NCBI GenBank assembly: GCA_031269345.1
Contig: JAISZH010000146.1
Location: 1 to 33,453, forward strand
Origin: Desulfovibrio sp.
GTDB lineage: Bacteria; Desulfobacterota; Desulfovibrionia; Desulfovibrionales; Desulfovibrionaceae
Reading direction: 5' to 3'
DNA: 33,453 nucleotides
Every line of letters starts with the position of its first letter. The first letter of the stretch is position 1. The notes beneath the pieces are model-generated. The model made no database searches, was not told the DNA's origin, and was given only the letters and a program-made list of their open reading frames with translations. The position numbers and the translations under genes were made by a program. Shown one piece after another: positions 20,758 to 29,872 of the stretch.

Positions 20758-22851
20758 ATGGAAGCAGATTTGACCAAAGAACACAGCAACCTGACCAGAC
20801 TTTATAAAAAACTGGAAAGGGACTACCGCGCGCTTACCCTGATGCACGAGCAGACGGAGAGATTGCGCGACGCCAACGAAGCGGCCAAGGATCAGTCCAA
20901 TTTTTATACCCGCCTTCTTCTGGAGAACACCCCCTGCACCATTTTCATGCTGGATCTGCAAATGCGCTTTGTCATGGGGAGCGCTCATCTGGCTTCCTTT
21001 CTCGGTTACCGGGACATGCGCGAAATGGTGGACAGGCCTTTCACCGAGCTTTTCAGCGCCATGATGCCCCCCGAATGGGTTGAAAGCGCGGACGGACGCT
21101 GTCGGCAGACCATAGACGAGCGCAGGCAGGTGTCCACTGCGGAGCGGGTGTCGCTCAAAAGCGGCGAAAACCTGGTCTTGCAGGTTTCCATGACCCCCGC
21201 CGAGGGGAAAGACGGGGTTTGCCGGGGCGTTGTGGTGGTGATGAACGATATCACCGAGCTTGTCCGGGCCAGGGAGGAAGCCCAGCGCGCCAGCACCGCC
21301 AAGAGTGACTTTCTGGCCAACATGAGCCACGAAATGCGCACGCCCATGAATGCCATCATCGGCATGACCGCTATCGCCAAAACATCTTCCGACATGGAAA
21401 GAAAGATATATTGCCTTACAAAGATAGAAGACGCCTCCTCGCATCTGCTCGGGGTGATCAACGACATCCTTGACATGTCCAAAATTGAAGCCAACCGCTT
21501 TGAACTGTCCCCCGTGGTTTTCAATTTTGAAAAAATGCTTCAGAAAGTCGTCAACGTCGTCAATTTCCGGGTAGAAGAAAAACAGCAGATCCTCACGGTA
21601 CGCATCGACAAAAATATTCCCGGTTTTCTGGTGGGCGACGACCAGCGACTTGCCCAGGTTATAACCAATCTGCTTTCCAATGCCGTAAAGTTCACCCCCG
21701 AACGCGGCGAGGTACGCCTTGATACCGGCCTGATAGAAAAGCGTGAAAAGCTGTGTACCGTTGAAGTGGCGGTTTCCGACACCGGAATAGGCATCAGTCC
21801 GGATCAGCAGCGTCTTCTTTTTACTTCATTTTCTCAGGCGGACAGCGGCATAACGCGTAAGTTCGGCGGCACCGGACTCGGACTTGCCATATCCAAGCGC
21901 ATCGTGGAAATGATGGGCGGAACCATATGGGTGACTTCAACGCCAGGGCAGGGATCGACGTTCACCTTTCGGTTTGACGCCAGGGTGGCGGACGATCAGG
22001 GCCTCAGTCAGGCTAAAAAGCTTAACCGCAAAGACTTGCGTGTGCTGGTGGTGGATGACGCGCCGGAAGTGCGGGAATACTTTGCGGATATACTACAGGG
22101 TTTCGGCATCGCCTGCGATGCGGCGGCAAGCGGAGAAGAGGCCCTGAGCCTGGTCCGGGCCAGGGGGAGCTACGGCATGTATTTTGTGGACTGGGACCTG
22201 CCGGGCATGAGCGGGATTGAACTGGCCGGTTTGCTCAGCGGGGATTATGATCAGGATGCCATGGTGGTTATGATTTCCTCCGCCGAATGGTCGTCGATCG
22301 AGCAAGACGCCAGGGCCGCCGGGGTAAAATGCTTCCTGCCCAAACCGCTCTTTCCTTCGGCGGTTTTTGATTGTATCTCCGCCTGTCTCGGCGCGGAAGA
22401 ACCGCTTGCGGAACAGAAAGAAGAACAGTGCCTGCCCGCGCAGTTTGCCGGGCATCGCGTGCTTTTGGCCGAAGATGTGGAGATCAACCGGGAGATCGTC
22501 ATCGCCCTGCTTGAGCCGACCGGGCTTGATATCGACTGCGCCGTGAACGGGGCGGAGGCCCTGCGCATGTTCAGCGCGGCTTCGGATAAATACTCGATGA
22601 TTTTTATGGACGTGCAGATGCCGGAAATGGACGGCTACGAGGCGGCGCGCCGTATCCGCGCCCTGGATGTTCCACGGGCCGGGGCGGTTCCCATTATCGC
22701 CATGACGGCCAATGTGTTCAGGGAGGATGTTGAGAGATGCCTGGCCGCCGGAATGAACGACCATATAGGTAAGCCTTTGAATTTCGAAGAAGTTTTTGCC
22801 AAGCTCAGCAAATATCTTGGCCATGCGGGGCAGTTTGGCATTTACATTTGA
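20758..22851 (+). CDS. Cytoplasmic hybrid histidine kinase (PAS-HisKA-HATPase-REC-REC)
   Basis: The 697-residue protein has, in order, a short coiled coil (residues 1-45), a PAS domain (about 50-165), HisKA with phospho-acceptor His191 in [16 protein letters not shown], HATPase_c (N-box Asn308 in [10 protein letters not shown]1 box DTGIG at 341, G2 [10 protein letters not shown]), and two receiver domains. REC1 carries Asp478 ([11 protein letters not shown]) and REC2 Asp618 ([11 protein letters not shown]). There is no membrane segment, so its input is probably the FIST protein encoded just upstream. No DNA-binding output is attached, so the phosphoryl group must pass to a separate Hpt or regulator protein. 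The frame is open upstream of the ATG, but those codons overlap the FIST gene. Confidence 0.93.
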   Translation: MEADLTKEHSNLTRLYKKLERDYRALTLMHEQTERLRDANEAAKDQSNFYTRLLLENTPCTIFMLDLQMRFVMGSAHLASFLGYRDMREMVDRPFTELFSAMMPPEWVESADGRCRQTIDERRQVSTAERVSLKSGENLVLQVSMTPAEGKDGVCRGVVVVMNDITELVRAREEAQRASTAKSDFLANMSHEMRTPMNAIIGMTAIAKTSSDMERKIYCLTKIEDASSHLLGVINDILDMSKIEANRFELSPVVFNFEKMLQKVVNVVNFRVEEKQQILTVRIDKNIPGFLVGDDQRLAQVITNLLSNAVKFTPERGEVRLDTGLIEKREKLCTVEVAVSDTGIGISPDQQRLLFTSFSQADSGITRKFGGTGLGLAISKRIVEMMGGTIWVTSTPGQGSTFTFRFDARVADDQGLSQAKKLNRKDLRVLVVDDAPEVREYFADILQGFGIACDAAASGEEALSLVRARGSYGMYFVDWDLPGMSGIELAGLLSGDYDQDAMVVMISSAEWSSIEQDARAAGVKCFLPKPLFPSAVFDCISACLGAEEPLAEQKEEQCLPAQFAGHRVLLAEDVEINREIVIALLEPTGLDIDCAVNGAEALRMFSAASDKYSMIFMDVQMPEMDGYEAARRIRALDVPRAGAVPIIAMTANVFREDVERCLAAGMNDHIGKPLNFEEVFAKLSKYLGHAGQFGIYI

Positions 22852-22888
22852 GGCGCCTGCCAATGTTACAGCGTACCAGGAATTAGGA

Positions 22889-24262
22889 TCAGTCCCGCTC
22901 CTGCTCCGGGAGAACGACTATTTTTTCGATGCGTTCCAGCAAGGCGCCGGGCGGACACAAATCGGGCCTCTCCAGGCCAGGCTCAAGGCTGGTCACAACC
23001 GCCCTGCCTATGATGGCCCGGCCCTCGCAGCCGCCCGAGGCGTCTTTGGTGCGCAGCCCCCAGATATTGTGGAAAATCAGCCCCCGGCCCTGGTACTCCC
23101 CGAGATACAGGGCGATGTGTCCTTTCAGCCAGAGGAGAGTGCGAAAGGGAGGGGCGGCGCGAATAGCCTCTTTTTTCCGCTCGCCGCTCAGGCCGGCGAC
23201 GGACTGCCCGTGTCCTGCCTGAGCCGCTGAATTGCGGGGCAGATAGACCCCGAAAGGGGCGAACAGATCCCTGGTCAGGGCAGAGCAGTCCCGTCCCCCG
23301 TCCAGACTTCCCCAGGTGTAGGCCTGACCCATCATCCCGTTGCCCGTGCGGGCAATGTTCTCGGCGTCAAGACTTAAAGGAACGGGCGCGGCCGCCCCGG
23401 CCGGCAAAAAGCAGCGGGCCTTTTCCGCCTTTCCCCCTCCCGACGCCTTTGGGTAATACAGCGAAATCTCCGCTCCACGGCTTCCCCCTCCCGCAATCGG
23501 CAACAAGGCGCCAATTCCGCCTTCGATTTCGCCGATGCGTGTTTTATCCAGCAACACCGCCGCCAGAGGCAGGGATTGCCATTCCCGCGCGAACTCTTCG
23601 TCCACGCGCGCCACGTCCCGCGCGGGCAGCCAGCCGGTCGCGACCGGGCATTCCGCCAGCGCCCAGGCCCCGTCTTTGGACACGTTGCTTATATAGACCG
23701 GGGTGCCGGGCGGCAGAGAGGTATGTTGGAAGTAGTCGAACGGATAGCCCTCGCCCGGCAGATCCGGGCGCAGGTAATAAGGCCGCGCGCTCGGCATGGC
23801 GCGCATATCCGTATTGCGTAGCGTGATCGCTGGCCCGGCGTTTTGCCCGAAGGCCGGCTCATTGCCGTTTTCCGCCAGTTCTTGCCAGAGCTTCGCCGGA
23901 AACCGCCTGTGTTCGTCAATGTATCCCGGTTCCGGCCGCAGATTGAAATTGCCGCGCAACTGCGCGCGCAAACCCGGGGTGGGCCTGGTCTGCCGCCATG
24001 GCCTGTAGAATATTTCTTTCTGGCGCGCGGCGGCGGCGGCCTGTGCGTCAGGCCCGACCAGAGGGCGAAAACCGCCGGCTGCGCCGGCATAGACGTTAAG
24101 ATCCTGGGGCAGGGTTTCCAGATCCAGGCAGACCGGCCCGGAGTAGCCGCCGCCGGATTTGGCGCAGGCGCAGAGAAGTAAAGACAGGGAAAGGGCCAGG
24201 AAGCGGGGCGAGGACAAAAGCGCAAGCGCGCGCGCAAGGGAGGAAGGAGTTTTCCGGTTCAC
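22889..24262 (-). CDS. NlpC/P60 (C40) cell-wall peptidase lipoprotein with SH3b domains
   Basis: Likely a gamma-D-glutamyl-diamino-acid endopeptidase that trims peptidoglycan stem peptides in the periplasm. From the GTG start at 24,262, residues 1-33 are a lipoprotein signal (RFLALSLSLLLCACAK; probable lipid Cys33). A family-specific N-terminal domain and two SH3b-like domains follow (about 60-290, with LPPGTPVYISNVSKDGAWAL and ATGWLPARDVARVD). The NlpC/P60 domain has catalytic Cys326 in GGRDCSALTRDLF, His382 in LKGHIALYLG, and a polar third residue in IFHNIWG. The same architecture is known from D. vulgaris. GTG overlaps the recD2 stop (GTGA) with GGGAGGCGG ahead, so the two genes are coupled. 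Confidence 0.92.
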   Translation of the reverse strand: MNRKTPSSLARALALLSSPRFLALSLSLLLCACAKSGGGYSGPVCLDLETLPQDLNVYAGAAGGFRPLVGPDAQAAAAARQKEIFYRPWRQTRPTPGLRAQLRGNFNLRPEPGYIDEHRRFPAKLWQELAENGNEPAFGQNAGPAITLRNTDMRAMPSARPYYLRPDLPGEGYPFDYFQHTSLPPGTPVYISNVSKDGAWALAECPVATGWLPARDVARVDEEFAREWQSLPLAAVLLDKTRIGEIEGGIGALLPIAGGGSRGAEISLYYPKASGGGKAEKARCFLPAGAAAPVPLSLDAENIARTGNGMMGQAYTWGSLDGGRDCSALTRDLFAPFGVYLPRNSAAQAGHGQSVAGLSGERKKEAIRAAPPFRTLLWLKGHIALYLGEYQGRGLIFHNIWGLRTKDASGGCEGRAIIGRAVVTSLEPGLERPDLCPPGALLERIEKIVVLPEQERD

Positions 24263-26475
24263 AAGCCGCCTCCCTGTTCCGCCCCCAGGCGCCTGTCCAG
24301 CCAACTGTAACGCCTGTGCATGCGGTTGTTGCCCACAGCCATGTGCATGGCCCGCGGCGACCCTACCAGCACCACGAGCCGTTTGCCCCTGGTCACTCCT
24401 GTGTAAAGCAGGTTGCGTTGCAGGAGCATGTAGTGTTCGGTCAGCACCGGGATGACGACGGCCGGGTACTCCGACCCCTGGGACTTGTGGACACTGACGG
24501 CGTAGGCCATGCTTATCTCGTCCAGTTCCTCGTAAGAATAAAGGATGTTCTTGTCCTCATAGCGCACCACAAGCTCCCGGTCTTCTTCGTTTATCAGGCG
24601 GATTCTGCCAATATCTCCGTTAAAGACGTCCTTGTCGTAGTTGTTTCTGGTCTGCATGACCTTGTCGCCCAGATAAAAGCTGCGCGCCCCGCGTTTTATG
24701 CACTGCTCCCGGCTGTTCAGGGCCGCCTGCAGGCGGACGTTCAGCTCTTCAACCCCGGTCGCGCCCTTGTGCATTGGGGAAAGAACCTGTATCTCGTCCA
24801 CCGGATCGAAGCGGAATTTGTTGGGGATGCGCTCGCGCACCAGTTCAATGATCAGATCCGCCGCTTCGGCGGGGTTGTCGCGCCGGATGAAATAAAAGTC
24901 CGAGGACGCGCTGCTGTTGCTGCGCAAAGGCGGAACTTCGCCGCGATTTATGAGGTGCGCGTTGACTATTATATCGCTTTCCGCCGCTTGCCGGAAAATT
25001 TCCGTCAAGCGCACGATTTTTGCCGCCCCGGATTTCATTATATCCCCGAGTACGTTCCCCGGGCCCACCGAGGGAAGCTGGTTCACGTCTCCGGCCAGGA
25101 CCAGGGTGCTGCCCAGGGGCAGGGCTTTGGCCAGATGGAACGTGAGCATGGTGTCCAGCATGGAGGCTTCGTCAATGACCAGAAGACCGCAGGCCAGGGG
25201 ATGGTCTTCGTTGCGGGCGAAGCCGTCTTCGCGAGGACTGTATTCGAGAAGCCTGTGGATGGTTTTGGCGTCTTTTTCCGTTGCTTCGGCCATACGCCGG
25301 GCGGCCCGGCCGGTGGGGGCGGCCAGGAGCACTTTGGCGCCCCTTTTTTCATAGAGTTTTATGATGGCGTTGATGACCGTGGTTTTGCCCGTCCCGGGGC
25401 CGCCGGTGATCACCAGCAGCTTGTCCGAAAGCGCGGCGCGCGCTGCCTTGATCTGTTCGTCAGCCAGTTCCAGAGGCAACATGCTTAACACCCCTGCCAG
25501 CAAGACCTCCGGATCGGGGAAATGCACCGATTTTGGAGAATTCAGCATACGCCGTAAATAGTGGGCGATGTTTTTTTCATAATGATAATAGCGGGTGAGG
25601 TACACGCCGAAATACGGCCGCCCCAGGTCTTCGGACAATTCGTCTATGACGACGCGCTGCTCTTCGGCGAGCGCGCGCAGGGCCTCGCGCACGGTTTGCG
25701 TTTCCACGCGCAATTCATCGGAACATTTGTGTACCAGCTCCTCAAGGGGAAAAAAGACATGTCCTTCGTCGCCGAGCTTGCGCAGCAGGTAGAGCAGTCC
25801 GGCTTCAGCGCGCAGACTCCCGCCCGGATCAAAGCCCAGTTTCAGGGCTATGGCGTCGGCGGTGACAAAGCCTATGCCCTGGATGTCCATGGCCAGCCGA
25901 TAGGGGTTCTCTTTCACTACGCCCAAAGCGCCCGTTCCGTATTCCTTGAAGATGCGCACGGCGTAAGCCGCTGATATGCCGTGCGGCTGCAAAAACATAA
26001 TAAGATCCCTGAGTCCCCTGTGCTCGGCCCAGGCGGTTTTTATTCCTTCAAGCTTGCGCCGGGAGATCCCCTTGATCTGCGTCAGCAGCTCCGGCTCCTC
26101 GTCCAGCACACGAAAGGCGTCCTGACCGAATTTGTCTACAATGCGCTTGGCCATGCGCGGACCGACCCCCTTGATCAGCCCCGAGCCAAGGTAGTGCATG
26201 ATCCCGTCAATGTCCGCCGGAAGCAGGCTCTCGAAACTCGTCATTTTGAATTGGCGCCCGAAACGCTGGTCGTTTACCCAGACCCCGGTTACGCTCAAGG
26301 CCGCCCCGGGCTGGGGCGAGGGTATCTCGCCCACCACGGTGACCGGGTCGGCCAGACTTTGCAGTTTGAGACGCAGTACGGTCCAGTAGTTTTCCTCATT
26401 GTGGAAAACAACTCGATCCACCGTGCCGCGCAACGTGCGAAGCGCGTCTTCGTCAGGAGAGGGTTGCGTGTTCAT
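24259..26475 (-). CDS. recD2: RecD2-type ATP-dependent 5'-3' DNA helicase
   Basis: A superfamily 1B helicase of the RecD2 family, which works without RecBC; in other bacteria it affects repair and genome stability. The 738-residue protein has an N-terminal OB-like region (residues 1-90), helix-hairpin-helix repeats (GVGPRMAKRIVDKFG, ITQIKGISRRKLEG-like LLTQIKGISRRKLEG, IQGIGFVTADAIA), Walker A GGPGTGKTT with Lys364, Walker B LLVIDEASML, motif III LVLAGDVNQLPSVGPGN, and the UvrD C-terminal motif YAVSVHKSQGSEYPAVV. The ATG at 26,475 lies inside the end of hflX (23-bp overlap), indicating co-transcription. Chi-like or nuclease domains are absent, as expected. Confidence 0.95.
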   Translation of the reverse strand: MNTQPSPDEDALRTLRGTVDRVVFHNEENYWTVLRLKLQSLADPVTVVGEIPSPQPGAALSVTGVWVNDQRFGRQFKMTSFESLLPADIDGIMHYLGSGLIKGVGPRMAKRIVDKFGQDAFRVLDEEPELLTQIKGISRRKLEGIKTAWAEHRGLRDLIMFLQPHGISAAYAVRIFKEYGTGALGVVKENPYRLAMDIQGIGFVTADAIALKLGFDPGGSLRAEAGLLYLLRKLGDEGHVFFPLEELVHKCSDELRVETQTVREALRALAEEQRVVIDELSEDLGRPYFGVYLTRYYHYEKNIAHYLRRMLNSPKSVHFPDPEVLLAGVLSMLPLELADEQIKAARAALSDKLLVITGGPGTGKTTVINAIIKLYEKRGAKVLLAAPTGRAARRMAEATEKDAKTIHRLLEYSPREDGFARNEDHPLACGLLVIDEASMLDTMLTFHLAKALPLGSTLVLAGDVNQLPSVGPGNVLGDIMKSGAAKIVRLTEIFRQAAESDIIVNAHLINRGEVPPLRSNSSASSDFYFIRRDNPAEAADLIIELVRERIPNKFRFDPVDEIQVLSPMHKGATGVEELNVRLQAALNSREQCIKRGARSFYLGDKVMQTRNNYDKDVFNGDIGRIRLINEEDRELVVRYEDKNILYSYEELDEISMAYAVSVHKSQGSEYPAVVIPVLTEHYMLLQRNLLYTGVTRGKRLVVLVGSPRAMHMAVGNNRMHRRYSWLDRRLGAEQGGGL

Positions 26476-28393
26476 CAGTTCTGTTTCTTAGCTCCCTTGC
26501 GCGCATCCAGTCAATGCGCCCCGCTATCGCCTCCGCAAGTTCCTTGAGTCCCGTTCCCGCGCGCGCCGATATGAAATAGGCGCCGGGGTGCGCCCGCTCC
26601 AGGTCCTGAAGAGCCTGACGCGTCAGGTGTTTGGGCGCCTGTGCGCCCTCCGGCGCATATTCTTCGGCAAAGGCGTCTATTTTGTTCAACGCCAAAAGCC
26701 TTGGCGTTTTATCCAGGCCGAGCTGTTCCAGAATTTCCTCAACCGCCCCAAGCTGCATTTCAAGTTCCGGGTGCGAGGCGTCAAGCACATGCAAAAGCAG
26801 TTCCGCTTCTTCCAGTTCCTCCAGCGTGGCCTGAAAGGCTTCCGTCAGTTCGCGCGGCAGGCTGCGCATAAAACCCACGGTGTCTGTCAGGACGACTTCA
26901 CGCTCCTCGGGAAAGCGCAAGCGCCGGGCGGCCGGGTCCAAAGTCGCGAAAAGACGGTTTTCCGTTTCGGCCGCGGCCCCGGTCAGGGCGTTCAGCAGCG
27001 TGCTTTTCCCGGCGTTGGTGTAGCCGACGAGCGCGACGACGGGCAGACTGTTTTTGGCGCGTCGGGCTCTGGCATAGGCGCGTTGTCTGCGTAAAATTTT
27101 TAAGGCCGACTTGATGCTGGTCACCCTTTCCCTGAGGCGGCGGCGGTCGGTTTCCAGTTTGCTTTCGCCCGGACCCCTGCCGCCGATGCCCCCCGCCAGA
27201 CGGTCCAGAGCGCGGCTTTTTCCGACCAGTCGCGGCAGCATGTACTGGAGCTGCGCCAGTTCGACCTGCAGTTTACCGGTCCGGCTGCGCGCCCTTTGCG
27301 CGAAAATATCCAGAATGAGCTGTGTCCGATCCAGGACCCTGCGTTCTGTGATCTCGGTCAGGTTGCCCAACTGGGCCGGCGTGAGCTCGGCGTCAAAAAT
27401 GATCAGGCCGGCGTTGCTTCGTAAAGCCTGAATCTCAAGTTCCGCCAGTTTTCCCTTTCCCAGAATGAAACGGGGGTTTATCCGGTTCACCCTCTGCACC
27501 AGCACGCCCTTGACCTGGACTCTGGCGGAGCGCGCCAGTTCCGCAAGTTCTTTCAGGCCGGATTCCATTTCCTCCCTGGGTTTTGTGGACACGCTTACCA
27601 GGATGGCCATGTTTTCCGGCCCTGTGTCCGCCGCGACGCCTTTCCGGCAAATACCGCTTATCCGATCGGAGAAAGGGTCGTGGTGCCAAGTTGCATCCAA
27701 ACGTGGTTGAATGCAAGACGCCAAAGTTGTTGAAAAACAGACGAAGTCTGATTTTTCAACAACTTGTGGGCGGCGGCTTTGCCTGCTCCATCCCAATTCG
27801 CTGTCTGTCGAAAGCAAATTGATATGATGCGCCGGCGCGGCGGGATCTGTCGCCTGTTTTGCGAAGCCGCCCCGCGAACCTTTGCGCTTGTGCCGCGCAA
27901 AAGCGCCGATCTCCGTGAAGTCGCGGGCCAGTTCCGCTTCTATCGCCAGGGCTTCCGCGACGAAGTCCGCATCCGGCTGATCCCACGGCGTCGGCGGGTA
28001 TAGCCTGTAAGGGGAATTACCGGGATTCGGCGGCAGCAGGTGCGCGCGTTGCAGGCGCACCGGGTCGCCTTTTTCATCCACGCACAAAACCGCCATGGCG
28101 TCCAGCCGCAGGAAAAGCAGGTCCATCAGGTCTTCCTGGGACAGAAGGTCGGCGTTCAGGTGGGTATGCAGAAAACGCAGGCCGCGCAAGCGATCCGCGC
28201 CTTCCCGGGCGCGGGCGAGTTGGGGGATCAGGATGCGCGCGGCATCCCCGACAAGGACCATGCGCGGGTGCCCCTGCCGGTCTATGAGCAGACCTATTTG
28301 CCGTCCGCTTTGTCTTGACAGCCTGGAAAGCTCGCGCGCCTGCTCCAGGCTGTAGCCGGCGGACGGAAAGCGCCGCGCGTACAGGCGGAGCAT
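26453..28393 (-). CDS. hflX: HflX, ribosome-associated GTPase, interrupted in frame by a hairpin array
   Basis: HflX splits stalled or heat-damaged ribosomes using GTP. Domains: an N-terminal domain typical of deltaproteobacterial HflX (about residues 1-170), the HflX glycine-rich region (about 270-430, with GVLVQRVNRINPRFILGKGK and GGIGGRGPGESKLETDRR), and a G domain with Walker A GYTNAGKST (Lys463), DTVGF and NKID. Residues about 190-236 (INLLSTDSELGWSRQSRR and onward) are encoded by a family C array at 27,682-27,826, without breaking the frame. The coordinates use the first ATG. Conserved residues KLEGNTQGLKPSLIRA lie in frame upstream of it, and the only suitable codon before them is ATC at 28,445-28,447, seven bases after AGGA. 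Confidence 0.93.
   Translation of the reverse strand: MLRLYARRFPSAGYSLEQARELSRLSRQSGRQIGLLIDRQGHPRMVLVGDAARILIPQLARAREGADRLRGLRFLHTHLNADLLSQEDLMDLLFLRLDAMAVLCVDEKGDPVRLQRAHLLPPNPGNSPYRLYPPTPWDQPDADFVAEALAIEAELARDFTEIGAFARHKRKGSRGGFAKQATDPAAPAHHINLLSTDSELGWSRQSRRPQVVEKSDFVCFSTTLASCIQPRLDATWHHDPFSDRISGICRKGVAADTGPENMAILVSVSTKPREEMESGLKELAELARSARVQVKGVLVQRVNRINPRFILGKGKLAELEIQALRSNAGLIIFDAELTPAQLGNLTEITERRVLDRTQLILDIFAQRARSRTGKLQVELAQLQYMLPRLVGKSRALDRLAGGIGGRGPGESKLETDRRRLRERVTSIKSALKILRRQRAYARARRAKNSLPVVALVGYTNAGKSTLLNALTGAAAETENRLFATLDPAARRLRFPEEREVVLTDTVGFMRSLPRELTEAFQATLEELEEAELLLHVLDASHPELEMQLGAVEEILEQLGLDKTPRLLALNKIDAFAEEYAPEGAQAPKHLTRQALQDLERAHPGAYFISARAGTGLKELAEAIAGRIDWMRARELRNRTDEHATLS
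27682..27826 (+). repeat. Hairpin array family C, copy c (inside the hflX coding sequence)
   Basis: Same order as the 29.7-kb copy: a GCATCCAAAC/GGTTGAATGC-type stem (27,692-27,714), a long AT-rich stem with GTTGTTGAAAAA and TTTTTCAACAAC arms (27,726-27,763), a GGCGGCGGC/GCC stem (27,770-27,785), and CCAATTCGCT-type arms (27,793-27,822) with several mismatches. It is translated on the minus strand as part of HflX. Its more frequent mismatches than copy d suggest drift since insertion. Confidence 0.88.
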
Positions 28394-28459
28394 GGCCCTG
28401 ATCAGGCTTGGCTTAAGCCCCTGGGTATTTCCTTCCAGTTTGGCGATGGCGTTTTCCTG

Positions 28460-29071
28460 TTATTTTGCGCGCTCGCCGCCGCTTGCGGACAGATAGGCGG
28501 CGATTTCCGCGTCATAAGCGGACGTGGCCGAAAAAACCCGCACGGCGCACTCCCTGCGCAGGTCAAGCGGCGCTTTCATGGAGCCGGTCGCAAGAATTCG
28601 CATTATCCGCGGATAGAGCGAGGGCGAATCCACCGCCAGCACGGAGCGGTAATTCTTTGCCGCCGCCCGCAGCAGGCAGGGGCCGCCGATATCGATCTCT
28701 TCCACGGCCGCGTCCGCCGGGAGGTTGTTTTCCGCCGCCAGAGAAAAATTATACAGATTGACGCACACAAGATCAAAGGGCGGGACTCCGAGGTGTTCAA
28801 GGCTTTGCATGTGCGCGGTCTTGTCCTTGTCCGCGAGGACCCCGGCATAAATGTACGGGTGAAGGGTTTTTACCCGTCCGTCCAGGATTTCCGGAAAACC
28901 TGTGAGGGCGTTTACCTCCAGCACCGTTATGCCCGCTTTTTGCAGCAAGCCTGCCGTGCCGCCTGTGGAAACGATTTCCACCCCGTTGTGAGCGAGAAAG
29001 GCGGCAAATTCGTGAAGCCCGCTTTTGTCGGTCACGCTCAGGATGGCTCTTCTGATGGGCAGCAATTCCAT
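28460..29071 (-). CDS. purH: IMP cyclohydrolase, stand-alone PurH N-terminal domain
   Basis: Catalyses the last step of IMP synthesis, closing FAICAR to IMP. The 203-residue protein is only the MGS-like cyclohydrolase half of bifunctional PurH; the AICAR transformylase half is absent, as in other Desulfovibrio. Conserved blocks: RRAILSVTDKSGLHEFAAFL, VEIVSTGGTAGLLQKAGI, EILDGRVKTLHPYIYAG, VCVNLYNF (catalytic Tyr region) and EEIDIGGPCLLRAAAKNY (Asp and Lys of the active site). The frame is open upstream, but the ATG at 29,071 with AGGAAAAGAG ahead fits homology. The stop TAA is next to the hflX start region, so purH and hflX may share a transcript. Confidence 0.93.
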   Translation of the reverse strand: MELLPIRRAILSVTDKSGLHEFAAFLAHNGVEIVSTGGTAGLLQKAGITVLEVNALTGFPEILDGRVKTLHPYIYAGVLADKDKTAHMQSLEHLGVPPFDLVCVNLYNFSLAAENNLPADAAVEEIDIGGPCLLRAAAKNYRSVLAVDSPSLYPRIMRILATGSMKAPLDLRRECAVRVFSATSAYDAEIAAYLSASGGERAK

Positions 29072-29087
29072 GGTGTTTTCTCTTTTC

Positions 29088-29468
29088 CTACCAAGTTGCG
29101 TTATCCCTTTTCCGCGTCTCGTACCAGAGACAAAAGTCCAGGATGGCTCGATATTTTTCCTGGCCGCTGACCAGACCCAGGGCAAATTCTTCCACCGCCC
29201 GCCTGTCCTCTACAAAGCCGGCCTCTCTGTTTTTCCCGCAAAAAAAGGCCTCCGCAAGCTGCCTTGCGGTCAGGCCGGTGTCTTCAGTGCGCAGATCAGG
29301 CGGTTCTTTGGGAGGGGCGAAAGGGTCCCATTCCGCATAGCCCAAGCGGTCCACAAACTTTTTCTGCCTAGGGGACAGACGCTCATAGATGCAACGTTTC
29401 TGTTCCGAGTGCCTTTCAGTGGAGAACGCTTCATCAGCCGTATTTTCAGATTGGCGATTTTTTTCCAT
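29088..29468 (-). CDS. Small conserved-looking protein upstream of purH, function unknown
   Basis: The 126-residue product is acidic to neutral, soluble, with no signal or membrane segment. It has a charged N-terminal stretch (MEKNRQSENTADEAFSTERH) that looks disordered, then a helical part with LSPRQKKFVDRLGYAEWDPF, PPKEPPDLRTEDTGLTARQL and FALGLVSGQEKYRAILDFCL. No family is recognised. It ends 16 bases before the purH start, whose ribosome site lies in that gap, so the two form an operon. A link to purine synthesis is possible only by neighbourhood. Confidence 0.7.
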   Translation of the reverse strand: MEKNRQSENTADEAFSTERHSEQKRCIYERLSPRQKKFVDRLGYAEWDPFAPPKEPPDLRTEDTGLTARQLAEAFFCGKNREAGFVEDRRAVEEFALGLVSGQEKYRAILDFCLWYETRKRDNATW

Positions 29469-29521
29469 GTACCGCGCGGGTTATTCGCATTCCGGATACA
29501 AATTGTTCCAATTTTATCCGG

Positions 29522-29570
29522 AAATCGGCCTTGCGGCCGGTGTTTACTGATTTCTGCGGAAATCAGCAAC
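29522..29570 (+). repeat. Array family A/B fragment (hp3-hp4 only)
   Basis: TCGGCC/GGCCGG at about 29,525-29,540 and TTTACTGATTTC/GGAAATCAGCAA at 29,543-29,569 match hp3 and hp4 of copy 2. A further imperfect hairpin (CCGGATA with TATCCGG, 29,492-29,521) precedes it. The 29,469-29,872 gap consists of this, the hairpin at 29,638 and array C copy d. Confidence 0.75.
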
Positions 29571-29637
29571 ATGGCGCATTTTATTTGGAATCCGAATTAC
29601 AGGTCAGGAGCAGCCGACGACCTCAGGATGCGCCCCG

Positions 29638-29668
29638 GAGCGTGTTATCGCCGCAAGCGGACACGCTC
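29638..29668. repeat. Nested hairpin before array C copy d
   Basis: GAGCGTGT/ACACGCTC arms (29,638-29,645, 29,661-29,668) enclose CCGC/GCGG. No U-tract follows. Confidence 0.55.
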
Positions 29669-29679
29669 TGGGAACCCGT

Positions 29680-29822
29680 CATACCAAGTCGCATTCAAAC
29701 GAGTTTGAATGCAAGACTCCAAAGTTTTTGAAAAACAGGCGAAGTCTGATTTTCAAAAATTTACGGGCGGCGGTTTTCCTCCGCCATCCCAATTCGCTTT
29801 CTATCGAAAGCGAATTGGGATC
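29680..29822 (+). repeat. Hairpin array family C, copy d (best preserved)
   Basis: Four stems: GCATTCAAAC/GTTTGAATGC at 29,691-29,712; TTTTTGAAAAA and TTTTCAAAAA arms near 29,724-29,760 with GCGAAG in the loop; GGCGG/CCGCC near 29,766-29,785; and ATCCCAATTCGCTTTC/GAAAGCGAATTGGGAT at 29,786-29,821 (16-bp perfect stem). It lies between the ferredoxin gene and the small gene upstream of purH. Confidence 0.9.
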
Positions 29823-29872
29823 AAAAGGACGCGGAAATATAACATGCGGAGCGCAAAGCGGGCGGCGCCGTC

